NCBI RefSeq assembly: GCF_003725955.1
Contig: NZ_QIBZ01000004.1
Span: 1 to 64,000 of the forward strand
From: Slackia isoflavoniconvertens
GTDB lineage: Bacteria > Actinomycetota > Coriobacteriia > Coriobacteriales > Eggerthellaceae
Direction of reading: 5' to 3'
DNA: 64,000 nucleotides
In this document: piece after piece, positions 9,936 to 17,605 of the stretch
Position numbering within the stretch: position 1 is the stretch's first letter
How the letters are laid out: each line of letters begins with the position of its first letter
Made by a program: the position numbers and the translations under genes
Notes under the pieces: generated by a model
What the model was told of the DNA's origin: nothing
Seen by the model: the letters and a program-made list of their open reading frames with translations, nothing else
Database searches by the model: none

Positions 9936-10070
9936 GGTTTCGCTCGGGCGGAGGCTTCCGCGGAAGACGCGTTCGGCTACCGCTCGCCTCACTCCTTCGC
10001 TTCGTTTTAATATGAAGAACTCGTTTGAAGCTCAGAGGTCTTCCGCAGAAGCCTCCGCCCGAGCGAAACC
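9936..10070. repeat. composite intergenic hairpin, class 2 copy B
   Basis: Arms of 33 nt (9936-9968 and 10038-10070) are complementary at 32 of 33 positions and enclose a 69-nt interior. The interior holds GGCTACCGCTCGCCTCACTC and AAGAACTCGTTTGAAGCTCA, both partly shared with copy G at about 14.1 kb. It lies between gap and pgk and has no coding content. The start of the left arm is GGTTTCGCTCGGGCGGAGG. Confidence 0.85.
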
Positions 10071-10080
10071 TCCGTTTATT

Positions 10081-10113
10081 AACCTGTTGAATGCTCGGAG
10101 CATTTAACAGGTT
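10081..10113. repeat. 33-nt hairpin repeat, copy 1
   Basis: AACCTGTTGAATGCT, loop CGG, AGCATTTAACAGGTT. A 15-bp stem with one mismatch. Same family as the copies at 17393, 17492, 26146 and 55460. It lies 35 bp before the pgk start. Confidence 0.9.
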
Positions 10114-10148
10114 CCGTTTATTGAAACTGACTGATGAGGAGTTTCCTT

Positions 10149-11333
10149 ATGGCCGACATCAAGACTATCGAGGGCGTTGACGTCGCTGGCAAGCGCGTGC
10201 TCGTGCGCGTCGATTTCAACGTGCCCATCAAAGACGGCGTCGTGACCGACGACACGCGCATTCGCGCGGCGCTGCCGACTATCGAATACCTCGTAAAGGG
10301 CGGCGCGAAAGTCGTGCTCATGAGCCACTTGGGCCGTCCGGCGGGCGAGGGCTTTGAGGAAAAGTTCACGCTTGCGCCTGCCGCTGCTCGTTTGGGAGAG
10401 CTTGTCGATGCCCCTGTCGCTTTCGCCGCCGATACCGTGGGCGATGACGCAAAGGCGAAGATTGCAGCGCTTTCCGACGGCGAAATTGTTGTGCTTGAAA
10501 ACCTCCGCTTCGACAAGCGCGAGAAGAAAAACGATCCCGAGTTCTGCAAGATGCTTGCCGAGCTGGGCGATGTGTATGTGAATGACGCGTTCGGCACCGC
10601 CCACCGCGCTCATGCTTCCACGGCCGGCGTTGCTGCATTGCTTCCTGCATACGCGGGCTTCCTGCTGGCTGGTGAAGTGAAGACGCTTGGCGGCATGCTC
10701 GACGACCCCAAGCGTCCGTTCGTTGCAATCCTTGGTGGCTCGAAGGTATCCGATAAGGTCGGCGTTATCGACGCTCTTATCGACAAAGCCGACACCATCA
10801 TCATCGGTGGCGGCATGTGCTTTACCTTCCTGCTTGCTCAGGGTTATGAGGTTGGCACGTCTCTCAAAGAAGAAGATTGGGTCGAGCGCGCTGGCGAGAT
10901 GCTCAAGAAGGCTGAAGAGCGCGGTGTGAAGATGCTGCTTCCGACCGATGTGGTTGTTGCCGATAAATTTGCCGAAGACGCGAATACGGCGACCTGCGCG
11001 GCAGATTCGATGCCATCCGATATGATGGGCCTCGACATTGGCCCCGAAACCGAAGCCGCCTATGCCGCCGCTATCGCTGAAGGCAAAACGGTGTTTTGGA
11101 ACGGCCCTATGGGCGTGTTCGAGATGAAGGCGTTCGAGCATGGCACGAAGGCTGTGGCCGAAGCGGTTGCCGCCAACAAAGAAGCCGCGACCATCATCGG
11201 TGGTGGCGATTCCGTGGCTGCTGTGAATAAGTTCGACCTCGCCAGCGAGATGACGTTTATCTCCACGGGCGGTGGCGCATCCATGGAGCTCGTTGAAGGC
11301 AAGCCCCTTCCCGGTGTCGAAGCGTTACGATAA
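10149..11333 (+). CDS. pgk: phosphoglycerate kinase
   Basis: 394 residues, the normal length. It makes ATP from 1,3-bisphosphoglycerate in glycolysis. The N-terminal GKRVLVRVDFNVPIKDG, MSHLGRPAGE and the C-terminal nucleotide-site region TIIGGGDSVAAV and STGGGASMELVEG are diagnostic. The ATG at 10149 follows GAGGAG by 7 nt; an upstream in-frame ATG at 10134 would put that site inside the gene. No clear promoter was seen in the repeat-filled gap before it. Confidence 0.97.
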   Translation: MADIKTIEGVDVAGKRVLVRVDFNVPIKDGVVTDDTRIRAALPTIEYLVKGGAKVVLMSHLGRPAGEGFEEKFTLAPAAARLGELVDAPVAFAADTVGDDAKAKIAALSDGEIVVLENLRFDKREKKNDPEFCKMLAELGDVYVNDAFGTAHRAHASTAGVAALLPAYAGFLLAGEVKTLGGMLDDPKRPFVAILGGSKVSDKVGVIDALIDKADTIIIGGGMCFTFLLAQGYEVGTSLKEEDWVERAGEMLKKAEERGVKMLLPTDVVVADKFAEDANTATCAADSMPSDMMGLDIGPETEAAYAAAIAEGKTVFWNGPMGVFEMKAFEHGTKAVAEAVAANKEAATIIGGGDSVAAVNKFDLASEMTFISTGGGASMELVEGKPLPGVEALR

Positions 11334-11342
11334 CCCTACCGA

Positions 11343-11450
11343 GGGTCTCGGTGTGCACCTGGTGGCGGCGCGATACCTGAGCTCGCGCGAACAGCCCACT
11401 GGGCTGTTCAGCTCGTGAGGACGGCCGTCACCAGCCGCACGCCGAGACCC
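11343..11450. repeat. composite intergenic hairpin, class 3 copy C
   Basis: Outer arms 11343-11364 and 11429-11450 pair at 19 of 22 positions. Inside lie CGATACCTGAGCTCGCGCG (11371-11389), a central hairpin GAACAGCCC/GGGCTGTTC (11389-11409) and GCTCGTGAGGACGG (11411-11424). The two core segments recur in copy D in the opposite orientation; the outer arms and the central hairpin do not. Confidence 0.85.
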
Positions 11451-11494
11451 AACGCATGTCATTTTTTGTCGCAATGTGTTGCATTGCATCGCTC

Positions 11495-11602
11495 CTTTTG
11501 GGCATGCCTTGCTTTTCGACCGTCCGCACGAGCCGGAAGCCACATAATGTGGCTTCCGCGCGAGCTCAGGTATCGTGTCGGAAAGCAAGGCATGCCCAAA
11601 AG
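11495..11602. repeat. composite intergenic hairpin, class 3 copy D
   Basis: Outer arms of 26 nt (11495-11520 and 11577-11602) pair with a single T-G wobble. On the minus strand the core reads CGATACCTGAGCTCGCGCG (11575-11557), a central hairpin with GGAAGCCACA/TGTGGCTTCC (11535-11557), then GCTCGTGCGGACGG (11533-11520). The 19-nt core segment matches copy C exactly, inverted. It ends 17 bp before the tpiA ribosome binding site. Confidence 0.85.
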
Positions 11603-11629
11603 CGTCTGCGATTCAACGAAAGGAACCCT

Positions 11630-12409
11630 ATGTCTCGCAAGCCTTTAATTGCCGGCAACTGGAAAATGAATAAGACGCCTGCCGAGAGCGTGGTGCTTTC
11701 CCAGGGCATTTCCAACCGCTATTCTCGCAAGTGGAACAAGGTTGACGTGGTGCTGTGCCCGCCGACAATTGATTTGCGCTCGGTGTTCACGGTGCTCGAT
11801 TTCGACAAGTCGAACATTGATGTTGGTGCTCAAAACTGCCATTGGGAGCCTTCGGGCGCTTTCACGGGCGAGACGAGCATTCCCATGCTCAAGGATGTGG
11901 GAGCCGCTTGGTGCATCGTGGGCCATTCGGAGCGTCGCGACTATTTCGGTGAAACCGATTCTATGGTGAACAAGAAGGTTCGCGCGCTCGCCGAATCGAG
12001 CTTCAACGCCATTGTGTGCGTCGGTGAGAGCCTTGCCGTGCGCGATGCCGGCGACGCCGTTCGTTTTGTGTGCGACCAGGTACGCGCCGCGCTTGCTGGC
12101 CTTGACGCTCACGAAGCTGAGTATTGCACCATCGCTTACGAACCCATATGGGCTATTGGCACGGGCCGCACGGCGACTCCCGAGCAGGCTGAAGAAATTG
12201 CTGCGGCAATTCGCGCTACCGTTGTCGATTTGGTAGGCGAGCAGGCCGCAGCGAATATGCGCGTGCTCTACGGTGGCTCCATGAAGCCCGAAAACGCCGA
12301 CGGTTTCATGGCGTGCCCGAATATTGATGGCGGCCTTATTGGCGGCGCGTCGCTAAAAGTTGAGGATTTCTGCGAGCTCGTCGAAATCGCCTCTGGCTAC
12401 GCCGAATAA
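11630..12409 (+). CDS. tpiA: triosephosphate isomerase
   Basis: 259 residues. It interconverts dihydroxyacetone phosphate and glyceraldehyde-3-phosphate. Lys12 (GNWKMN), His99 (GHSERR) and Glu171 (AYEPIWAIGTG) are the catalytic residues, and the C-terminal YGGSMKPENA phosphate-binding stretch is present. The ATG at 11630 follows GAAAGG. A longer in-frame opening from 11456 runs through the repeat element and lacks family similarity. A strong terminator follows. Confidence 0.97.
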   Translation: MSRKPLIAGNWKMNKTPAESVVLSQGISNRYSRKWNKVDVVLCPPTIDLRSVFTVLDFDKSNIDVGAQNCHWEPSGAFTGETSIPMLKDVGAAWCIVGHSERRDYFGETDSMVNKKVRALAESSFNAIVCVGESLAVRDAGDAVRFVCDQVRAALAGLDAHEAEYCTIAYEPIWAIGTGRTATPEQAEEIAAAIRATVVDLVGEQAAANMRVLYGGSMKPENADGFMACPNIDGGLIGGASLKVEDFCELVEIASGYAE

Positions 12410-12438
12410 TTTGATACCACTCTTTGAAAAACGAGTAG

Positions 12439-12473
12439 AAATCCCGGCGCCTTTGCGGTTGCCGGGATTTTTT
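12439..12473 (+). terminator. terminator after tpiA
   Basis: AAATCCCGGC (12439-12448) pairs perfectly with GCCGGGATTT (12461-12470) and runs into TTT, about 30 nt past the stop. Confidence 0.9.
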
Positions 12474-12544
12474 CAAGGGGAATAAGGCAGTCGCGGCCCT
12501 TTGGCCGCAATGTGATACGCGCTTTTGCGCGGGAAAGAGGAACT

Positions 12545-14080
12545 ATGCAAACGCTGCATACGCCAGCCCTGCTTGTGATTATGGACGGCTTCGGTTTGGC
12601 GGAGCCTGGTCCGGGCAATGCGATTTCCCTCGCGAACACTCCGTATTTGGATGCGCTTTTGAGCGAAGCCCCCATGTGCAAGCTTGAAGCATCGGGTGAG
12701 GCTGTGGGCCTTCCTGCAGGCCAAATGGGAAATTCCGAAGTAGGCCATTTAAATATTGGTGCTGGTCGCGTGGTGCACCAGGAGCTCTCTCGAATCAATA
12801 TGGCATGCCGCGAGGGCTCCATTCGCGAAAATGCCGTGATTAATGCGGCGCTCGATGCGGCGAAGGCTCCTGGCGCTGCACTGCATCTCATGGGCTTGCT
12901 TTCCGATGGTGGCGTGCATTCCTCCAACGAGCACCTGTATGCGCTCATTGAGCACGCGGCCGCTTATGGCGTGAGCGATATTCGCATCCATTGCTTCATG
13001 GATGGTCGCGATGTGCCGCCTGCGAGTGGCAAGGGCTATATCGAGGAGCTTGAACAGTTCATCGCTGAAAAAGGTCTTGCGAGCGTGGCAAAAATCGCTT
13101 CGATTTCAGGGCGCTATTACGCGATGGACCGCGACAAGCGCTGGGAGCGCGTGCGAAAGGCCTTCGATGCCATCGTGTGCGCCGAACCGTGCAGCGATAT
13201 TTCCGCCGATGCATTCATGCAAGCTTCCTACGATAGCGACGTGACCGACGAGTTCGTGGTGCCGGGCGCCCTCGATGCGCGTGGCGTGCTCGATGGCGAT
13301 GCGGTTGTGTTCTTCAATTTCCGTCCCGATCGTGCCCGTGAAATCACGCGTGCGATTGTCGATGTCGATTTTGACGGGTTTGTGCGTGCACGCGCACCCA
13401 AGGTGAGCTTCGTGTGCATGACGGAATACGACCCTTCGATCAACGCCCCCATCGCATTCCCGAAAACATTCCCTGAAAACGTGCTCGCCGATGTGCTTTC
13501 TGCCGCTGGTTTGCGCCAGTACCATATCGCCGAAACCGAGAAGTATGCGCATGTCACGTTCTTCTTGAATGGTGGCATTGAGGCTGAAAAGGAGGGGGAA
13601 CAGCGTACGATTATCGCGAGCCCGAAGGTTGCGACCTACGATTTGCAGCCCGAGATGAGCGAACCCGCTGTTGCCGACACGCTTGCCGCGGCGATTGAAA
13701 ACGATGAGGCCGACGTATATATCGTGAATTTTGCTAATCCCGACATGGTTGGACATACGGGCGTTATTCCCGCTGCGGTTACCGCTATCGAGGCGGTCGA
13801 TGCGGGTGTTGCGAAGGTTGTTGAAGCGGTGAAGGCCAAGGGCGGTTTCGCGCTCGTTACCGCCGATCACGGCAACGCAGACAAAATGATCGCCGACGAT
13901 GGCACGCCGCATACGGCCCATACGACGGCACTCGTTCCGTTCGCTCTGGCCGATGGCACAGGTGCTGGCCTCAAGCTTAATGGAGAGCAAGGCGCACTGT
14001 GCGATATTGCGCCGACGCTTTTAGCTGCTCTGGGTATGGAATCGCCGAAGGAATTCACGGGTCGTAGTTTGCTGGCGTAA
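12545..14080 (+). CDS. gpmI: 2,3-bisphosphoglycerate-independent phosphoglycerate mutase
   Basis: 511 residues, the standard iPGM length. It interconverts 3- and 2-phosphoglycerate through a phosphoserine with two Mn ions. Seen are VIMDGFG near the N-terminus, the phosphorylated Ser64 in GNSEVGH, HCFMDGRDVPP, NFRPDRAREI and the C-terminal metal site TADHGNADKM. AAGAGG 4 nt upstream supports the ATG at 12545 over an in-frame start at 12512. It is separated from tpiA by a terminator. Confidence 0.97.
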   Translation: MQTLHTPALLVIMDGFGLAEPGPGNAISLANTPYLDALLSEAPMCKLEASGEAVGLPAGQMGNSEVGHLNIGAGRVVHQELSRINMACREGSIRENAVINAALDAAKAPGAALHLMGLLSDGGVHSSNEHLYALIEHAAAYGVSDIRIHCFMDGRDVPPASGKGYIEELEQFIAEKGLASVAKIASISGRYYAMDRDKRWERVRKAFDAIVCAEPCSDISADAFMQASYDSDVTDEFVVPGALDARGVLDGDAVVFFNFRPDRAREITRAIVDVDFDGFVRARAPKVSFVCMTEYDPSINAPIAFPKTFPENVLADVLSAAGLRQYHIAETEKYAHVTFFLNGGIEAEKEGEQRTIIASPKVATYDLQPEMSEPAVADTLAAAIENDEADVYIVNFANPDMVGHTGVIPAAVTAIEAVDAGVAKVVEAVKAKGGFALVTADHGNADKMIADDGTPHTAHTTALVPFALADGTGAGLKLNGEQGALCDIAPTLLAALGMESPKEFTGRSLLA

Positions 14081-14087
14081 CGCCCTG

Positions 14088-14245
14088 AGCGCTGCCGCCC
14101 TGGCATGCGACTCTGCGCAAGGACACAGCTCGCTACCGCTCACTTCGTTCGCTATACGCTCGCTTGGCTGCGCTTAGCTAAATAAAAAGAACAAGTTTCA
14201 GAGCAGACGCCCAGGCGCAGAGTCACATGCCGGGGCGTCTGCGCT
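14088..14245. repeat. composite intergenic hairpin, class 2 copy G
   Basis: Arms 14088-14118 and 14215-14245 pair at 26 of 31 positions; the inner 22 nt pair with 2 mismatches. An alternative perfect stem GCAGACGCCC (14203-14212) with GGGCGTCTGC (14233-14242) would compete with the long arms. The interior has GCTACCGCTCACTTCGTTCG and AAGAACAAGTTTCAGAG, similar to copy B. It fills most of the gpmI-aroF gap. Confidence 0.8.
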
Positions 14246-14312
14246 GCTCGATCTTTTATGGCTCTTGTCGAATTCCAGCTGTCGAATTCCGCGCGTGGAT
14301 TCGCAATTCCTC

Positions 14313-14342
14313 TTTCACTCTATCGTGCGATAGTGCTATAGT
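14313..14342 (+). promoter_or_regulatory. promoter of the aromatic cluster with an overlapping inverted repeat
   Basis: TTTCAC at 14313-14318 and TATAGT at 14337-14342 are 18 bp apart. CTATCG-TG-CGATAG at 14320-14333 is a perfect inverted repeat in the spacer, placed where a repressor would block RNA polymerase. The operator role is inferred from position only. Confidence 0.55.
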
Positions 14343-14367
14343 GGTGTAACCCGCTTGCAACACCTTT

Positions 14368-14397
14368 GATGCCGAGGCTGCCCGCTTCGGCATCTTT
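14368..14397 (+). promoter_or_regulatory. leader hairpin before aroF
   Basis: GATGCCGA (14368-14375) pairs with TCGGCATC (14387-14394) and is followed by TTTG, 23 nt before the aroF start. It could be a weak attenuator. No leader ORF rich in aromatic codons was seen. Confidence 0.45.
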
Positions 14398-14419
14398 GTA
14401 TTATGGAAGGATTCCGCGC

Positions 14420-15433
14420 ATGATCGCAATTGTCAAACCTGGAACGCCAAAAGAAGGTGTGGCGCAACTCTGTGAAATCATCGAGAGCAAAGGCGTCTCG
14501 ACGTCGGTTATCGAAGGCGCAAATCAGACCATCATCGGTTTGGTTGGCGATACGACTCGCATCGACCCGTATTTGCTTGAATCGAACAGCATGGTCGAAG
14601 CGGTTCGCCGCGTGTCCGAGCCTTTCAAGAAGGCGAATCGCAAGTTCCATCCCGACGATACGGTCGTCGAGGTTGGCGGTGTGAAAATCGGCGGCAAGGG
14701 CAATTTCGCCGTTATGGCTGGCCCTTGCTCGGTCGAAAGCGAAGAGCAGTGCATGATCATTGCCGAGCAGGTCAAAAAGCACGGTGCCGCTATTTTCCGC
14801 GGTGGCGCGTTCAAGCCCCGCACGAGCCCCTATTCCTTTCAGGGCCTGGGCAAAGAGGGCCTCGACATTCTCTCGAAGGTAAAGCGCGAGTTCGACATGC
14901 CTATCATTACCGAAATCATGGACGCTCGCGACCTTGATCTTTTTGATGATGTCGACATTCTTCAGGTGGGCGCGCGAAACATGCAGAATTTCTCGCTGCT
15001 CAAGGAACTCGGCCGTTACGGCAAGCCCGTATTGCTCAAGCGTGGCATGTCGGCTACGATCGACGAGCTGCTTATGAGTGCCGAATATATCATGAGCGAA
15101 GGAAACGACCAGGTCATGCTCTGCGAGCGGGGCATTCGCACGTTCGAAACGCGTACGCGCAACACCTTTGACGTGAGCGCCATTCCCGTGCTTCGCGAGC
15201 TTACCCATTTGCCCATTATTGCCGACCCGAGCCATGCGACGGGTTATACCCGCTTCGTGACGCCCGTGGCATGCGCCGCGACCGCCGCTCAGGCCGATGG
15301 CCTCGAGGTTGAGGTGCACCACGACCCCGCCCATGCTGCCTCCGATGGTGCTCAGGCGCTTTTGCCCGAGCAGTTTGAAGATATGATGCGTCGCGTTGGC
15401 ATCATTCGCTCTGCTGTTACCGCGGAATGGTAG
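14420..15433 (+). CDS. aroF: 3-deoxy-7-phosphoheptulonate synthase (Bacillus-type, with ferredoxin-like N-domain)
   Basis: 337 residues. It condenses phosphoenolpyruvate and erythrose-4-phosphate in the first step of the shikimate pathway. The first about 70 residues ([13 protein letters not shown]...) match the ferredoxin-like regulatory domain of Thermotoga/Bacillus-type enzymes. The catalytic barrel follows with [30 protein letters not shown] and LLKRGMSAT. The ATG at 14420 follows GGAAGGA by 9 nt; upstream in-frame starts lie in the leader hairpin. It heads the cluster with tyrA 6 nt downstream. Feedback control by an aromatic end product through the N-domain is known for the family and likely here. 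Confidence 0.93.
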   Translation: MIAIVKPGTPKEGVAQLCEIIESKGVSTSVIEGANQTIIGLVGDTTRIDPYLLESNSMVEAVRRVSEPFKKANRKFHPDDTVVEVGGVKIGGKGNFAVMAGPCSVESEEQCMIIAEQVKKHGAAIFRGGAFKPRTSPYSFQGLGKEGLDILSKVKREFDMPIITEIMDARDLDLFDDVDILQVGARNMQNFSLLKELGRYGKPVLLKRGMSATIDELLMSAEYIMSEGNDQVMLCERGIRTFETRTRNTFDVSAIPVLRELTHLPIIADPSHATGYTRFVTPVACAATAAQADGLEVEVHHDPAHAASDGAQALLPEQFEDMMRRVGIIRSAVTAEW

Positions 15434-15439
15434 GCCGCG

Positions 15440-16327
15440 ATGTTTGAAACTGATCGAACCCCCAAACGAGTTGGCGTTGTCGGCCTGGGCCTTATTGGCG
15501 GCTCGTTCGCTAAAGCATATGCCGATGCTGGTATTGAAGTTTTTGCTGCCGATATCGACGAACGCGCCATGAACGCCGCTATGGCGGAAGAGACGGTCGC
15601 AGGTCCGTTGGATGAAGCGACAATTCCAACGTGTGAGCTGCTGATTCTTGCGGTGTATCCTCAGGCGATTATCGAATGGGTGCGCTCGCATGAGCAATTC
15701 ATCTCGCCTTCAACGCTCGTTATCGACTGCGGAAGCGTGAAGCGCAGCGTGTGCCCGGTGTGCTTCTCTATCGCGGAGCGTCGTGGCTTTACGTTCATTG
15801 GCGGCCACCCCATGGCGGGTCTGCAATACTCGGGCTATCGTCATGCACGTGCCGATTTGTATGCCGGCCAGCCTATGGTGCTCGTGCCGCCCGAGATTTA
15901 TGACCCCGATATTATTCTGTGGGCTGAGGAAGCCTTGTCGCCTGCGGCGTTCGGGTCGTTCTCGATTACCACCGCGGCAAAGCATGATCAAATTATCGCG
16001 TACACCTCGCAGCTCGCCCATGTGGTGAGCTCCGCGTTCATCAAAAGCCCCACCGCACAAAAGCATCGCGGTTTTTCCGCTGGCAGCTATAAGGATCTCA
16101 CTCGCGTCGCCGAGCTCAATGCCGATATGTGGACCGAGCTGTTCATGGATAACGCCGACAATCTCACCGAGGAAATCGGCGTTGTCATAACGGAGCTTGG
16201 GCGCTATCGCGACGCGCTATCGCGCGGAGATGAAGCCGAACTGCACGCCTTGCTCGAGCAGGGGTCGATTGCTAAACGCAAGGCCGATGGCCGGTATTCT
16301 GACGCGCGCGAAGGCGGCGTGCGATGA
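15440..16327 (+). CDS. tyrA: prephenate (or arogenate) dehydrogenase
   Basis: 295 residues. It makes 4-hydroxyphenylpyruvate or tyrosine from prephenate or arogenate with NAD(P). The dinucleotide fold is RVGVVGLGLIGGSFAKAY; GGHPMAGL and the helical C-terminal dimerisation domain with SAGSYKDLTRVAE also fit the family. There is no fused chorismate mutase or ACT domain. The start follows aroF by 6 nt, and the stop overlaps aroB as ATGA. Substrate choice cannot be told from the sequence by eye. Confidence 0.92.
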   Translation: MFETDRTPKRVGVVGLGLIGGSFAKAYADAGIEVFAADIDERAMNAAMAEETVAGPLDEATIPTCELLILAVYPQAIIEWVRSHEQFISPSTLVIDCGSVKRSVCPVCFSIAERRGFTFIGGHPMAGLQYSGYRHARADLYAGQPMVLVPPEIYDPDIILWAEEALSPAAFGSFSITTAAKHDQIIAYTSQLAHVVSSAFIKSPTAQKHRGFSAGSYKDLTRVAELNADMWTELFMDNADNLTEEIGVVITELGRYRDALSRGDEAELHALLEQGSIAKRKADGRYSDAREGGVR

Positions 16328-17385
16328 GTGCGATCAAAGTCGATGCCGCGTCGCATAGCTACGATGTTTTCGTCGATGAATTCACGCTCGATCAACTTGG
16401 CGAGGTGTGCCGAGACGTGAGTGGGGGAGACGCCTGCTGCATTGTGAGTGACAGCAATGTCGCCCCGCTCTACCTCCCTCGCGCGAAAGCGAGCCTCGAG
16501 GCGGCGGGCTATACTGTATCGAGCTTCGTGTTCGAGGCGGGCGAGCAGTCGAAAACGATTCAGACCTATGCTCAGGCCCAGCAGACTTTTGCGCATGCGG
16601 GCCTTACGCGCTCGTCGCTCGTCGTCGCTTTAGGCGGCGGCGTTGTGGGCGATTTGGCGGGATTCGCGGCTGCCACCTACATGCGCGGTATTCGGTGCGT
16701 TCAGGTGCCCACCTCGCTTCTGGCTTGCGTCGATTCGTCGGTCGGTGGCAAAACGGCGGTTGACTTGCCCGAAGGCAAAAATCTCGTGGGCGCGTTCTTC
16801 CAGCCCGATGCCGTGCTTATCGATACGTCGCTTCTTGCAACGCTTCCCGAACATTTCCTCATTGACGGCTGCGGCGAGGTTTTGAAATACGGCGTGGTTT
16901 TCGATAAGGAATTGTTTGCGCAGCTTGAAGCGTGTGCTGCGAGCGATATGCGCCTGCCCGAGGTGATTGGGCGCTGCGTTGAGTTGAAACGCGACGTGGT
17001 GGTTGCCGATGAAAAGGAAGCGGGCGCTCGCCAGCTGCTCAACTTTGGGCACACATTGGGCCATGCGGTCGAGAAGCTGTCGAACTTCACGGTGACACAC
17101 GGGTTCGCCGTCGCGTGCGGCATGGTGCTCGTGGCGAAGGCGAGCGTTGCGCGCGGGTGGCTTTCCGCCGCCGATGCCATGCGAATCGAATCGACCGTGC
17201 GCGCGTGGGGGCTTCTTGCTGAAACTGAAGAGCCCGCGAGCGCAATATACGAGGCGGCTCTTGCCGATAAGAAACGCCATGGCTCCACGATGAACGTTGT
17301 CGTGGCGAGCGAAATCGGAACGTCGCGCATCGAGACCTTGACGCTCGACGATTTCCGCGCATTCGTTCATGATGCATGTGTATAG
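16324..17385 (+). CDS. aroB: 3-dehydroquinate synthase
   Basis: 353 residues. It converts DAHP to 3-dehydroquinate with NAD and a divalent metal. The motifs ALGGGVVGDLAGFAAATYMRG, QVPTSLLACVDSSVGGKTAV, GCGEVLKYG and the metal ligand segment LLNFGHTLGHAVEK are all present. The start overlaps the tyrA stop by 4 nt. Two copies of the 33-nt hairpin repeat follow, so the aroB transcript may end or be processed there. Confidence 0.96.
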   Translation: MSAIKVDAASHSYDVFVDEFTLDQLGEVCRDVSGGDACCIVSDSNVAPLYLPRAKASLEAAGYTVSSFVFEAGEQSKTIQTYAQAQQTFAHAGLTRSSLVVALGGGVVGDLAGFAAATYMRGIRCVQVPTSLLACVDSSVGGKTAVDLPEGKNLVGAFFQPDAVLIDTSLLATLPEHFLIDGCGEVLKYGVVFDKELFAQLEACAASDMRLPEVIGRCVELKRDVVVADEKEAGARQLLNFGHTLGHAVEKLSNFTVTHGFAVACGMVLVAKASVARGWLSAADAMRIESTVRAWGLLAETEEPASAIYEAALADKKRHGSTMNVVVASEIGTSRIETLTLDDFRAFVHDACV

Positions 17386-17392
17386 CGATTCA

Positions 17393-17425
17393 AACCTGTT
17401 AAATGCTCGCAGCGTTTAACAGGTT
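17393..17425. repeat. 33-nt hairpin repeat, copy 2
   Basis: AACCTGTTAAATGCT, loop CGC, AGCGTTTAACAGGTT. One wobble position in the 15-bp stem. It starts 8 nt after the aroB stop. Confidence 0.9.
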
Positions 17426-17491
17426 GAAGAGGGATATGCGAGAGCAAGGTCGACGGCGTTCGCTGCGTTTGGCCTAGAGCCTCTCTCGCTA

Positions 17492-17524
17492 AACCTGCTA
17501 AACGCTACGAGCATTTAACAGGTC
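17492..17524. repeat. 33-nt hairpin repeat, copy 3
   Basis: AACCTGCTAAACGCT, loop ACG, AGCATTTAACAGGTC. It is in direct orientation 99 bp after copy 2, with unrelated sequence between them. Both lie between aroB and aroC. Confidence 0.88.
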
Positions 17525-17605
17525 GCAGGTCCTAACAAGCCTGATCGGTACAGGGCGAAATGGAACAACGTGCCAGACGGCACCAACGATGGAAAGGCGG
17601 GGCGC

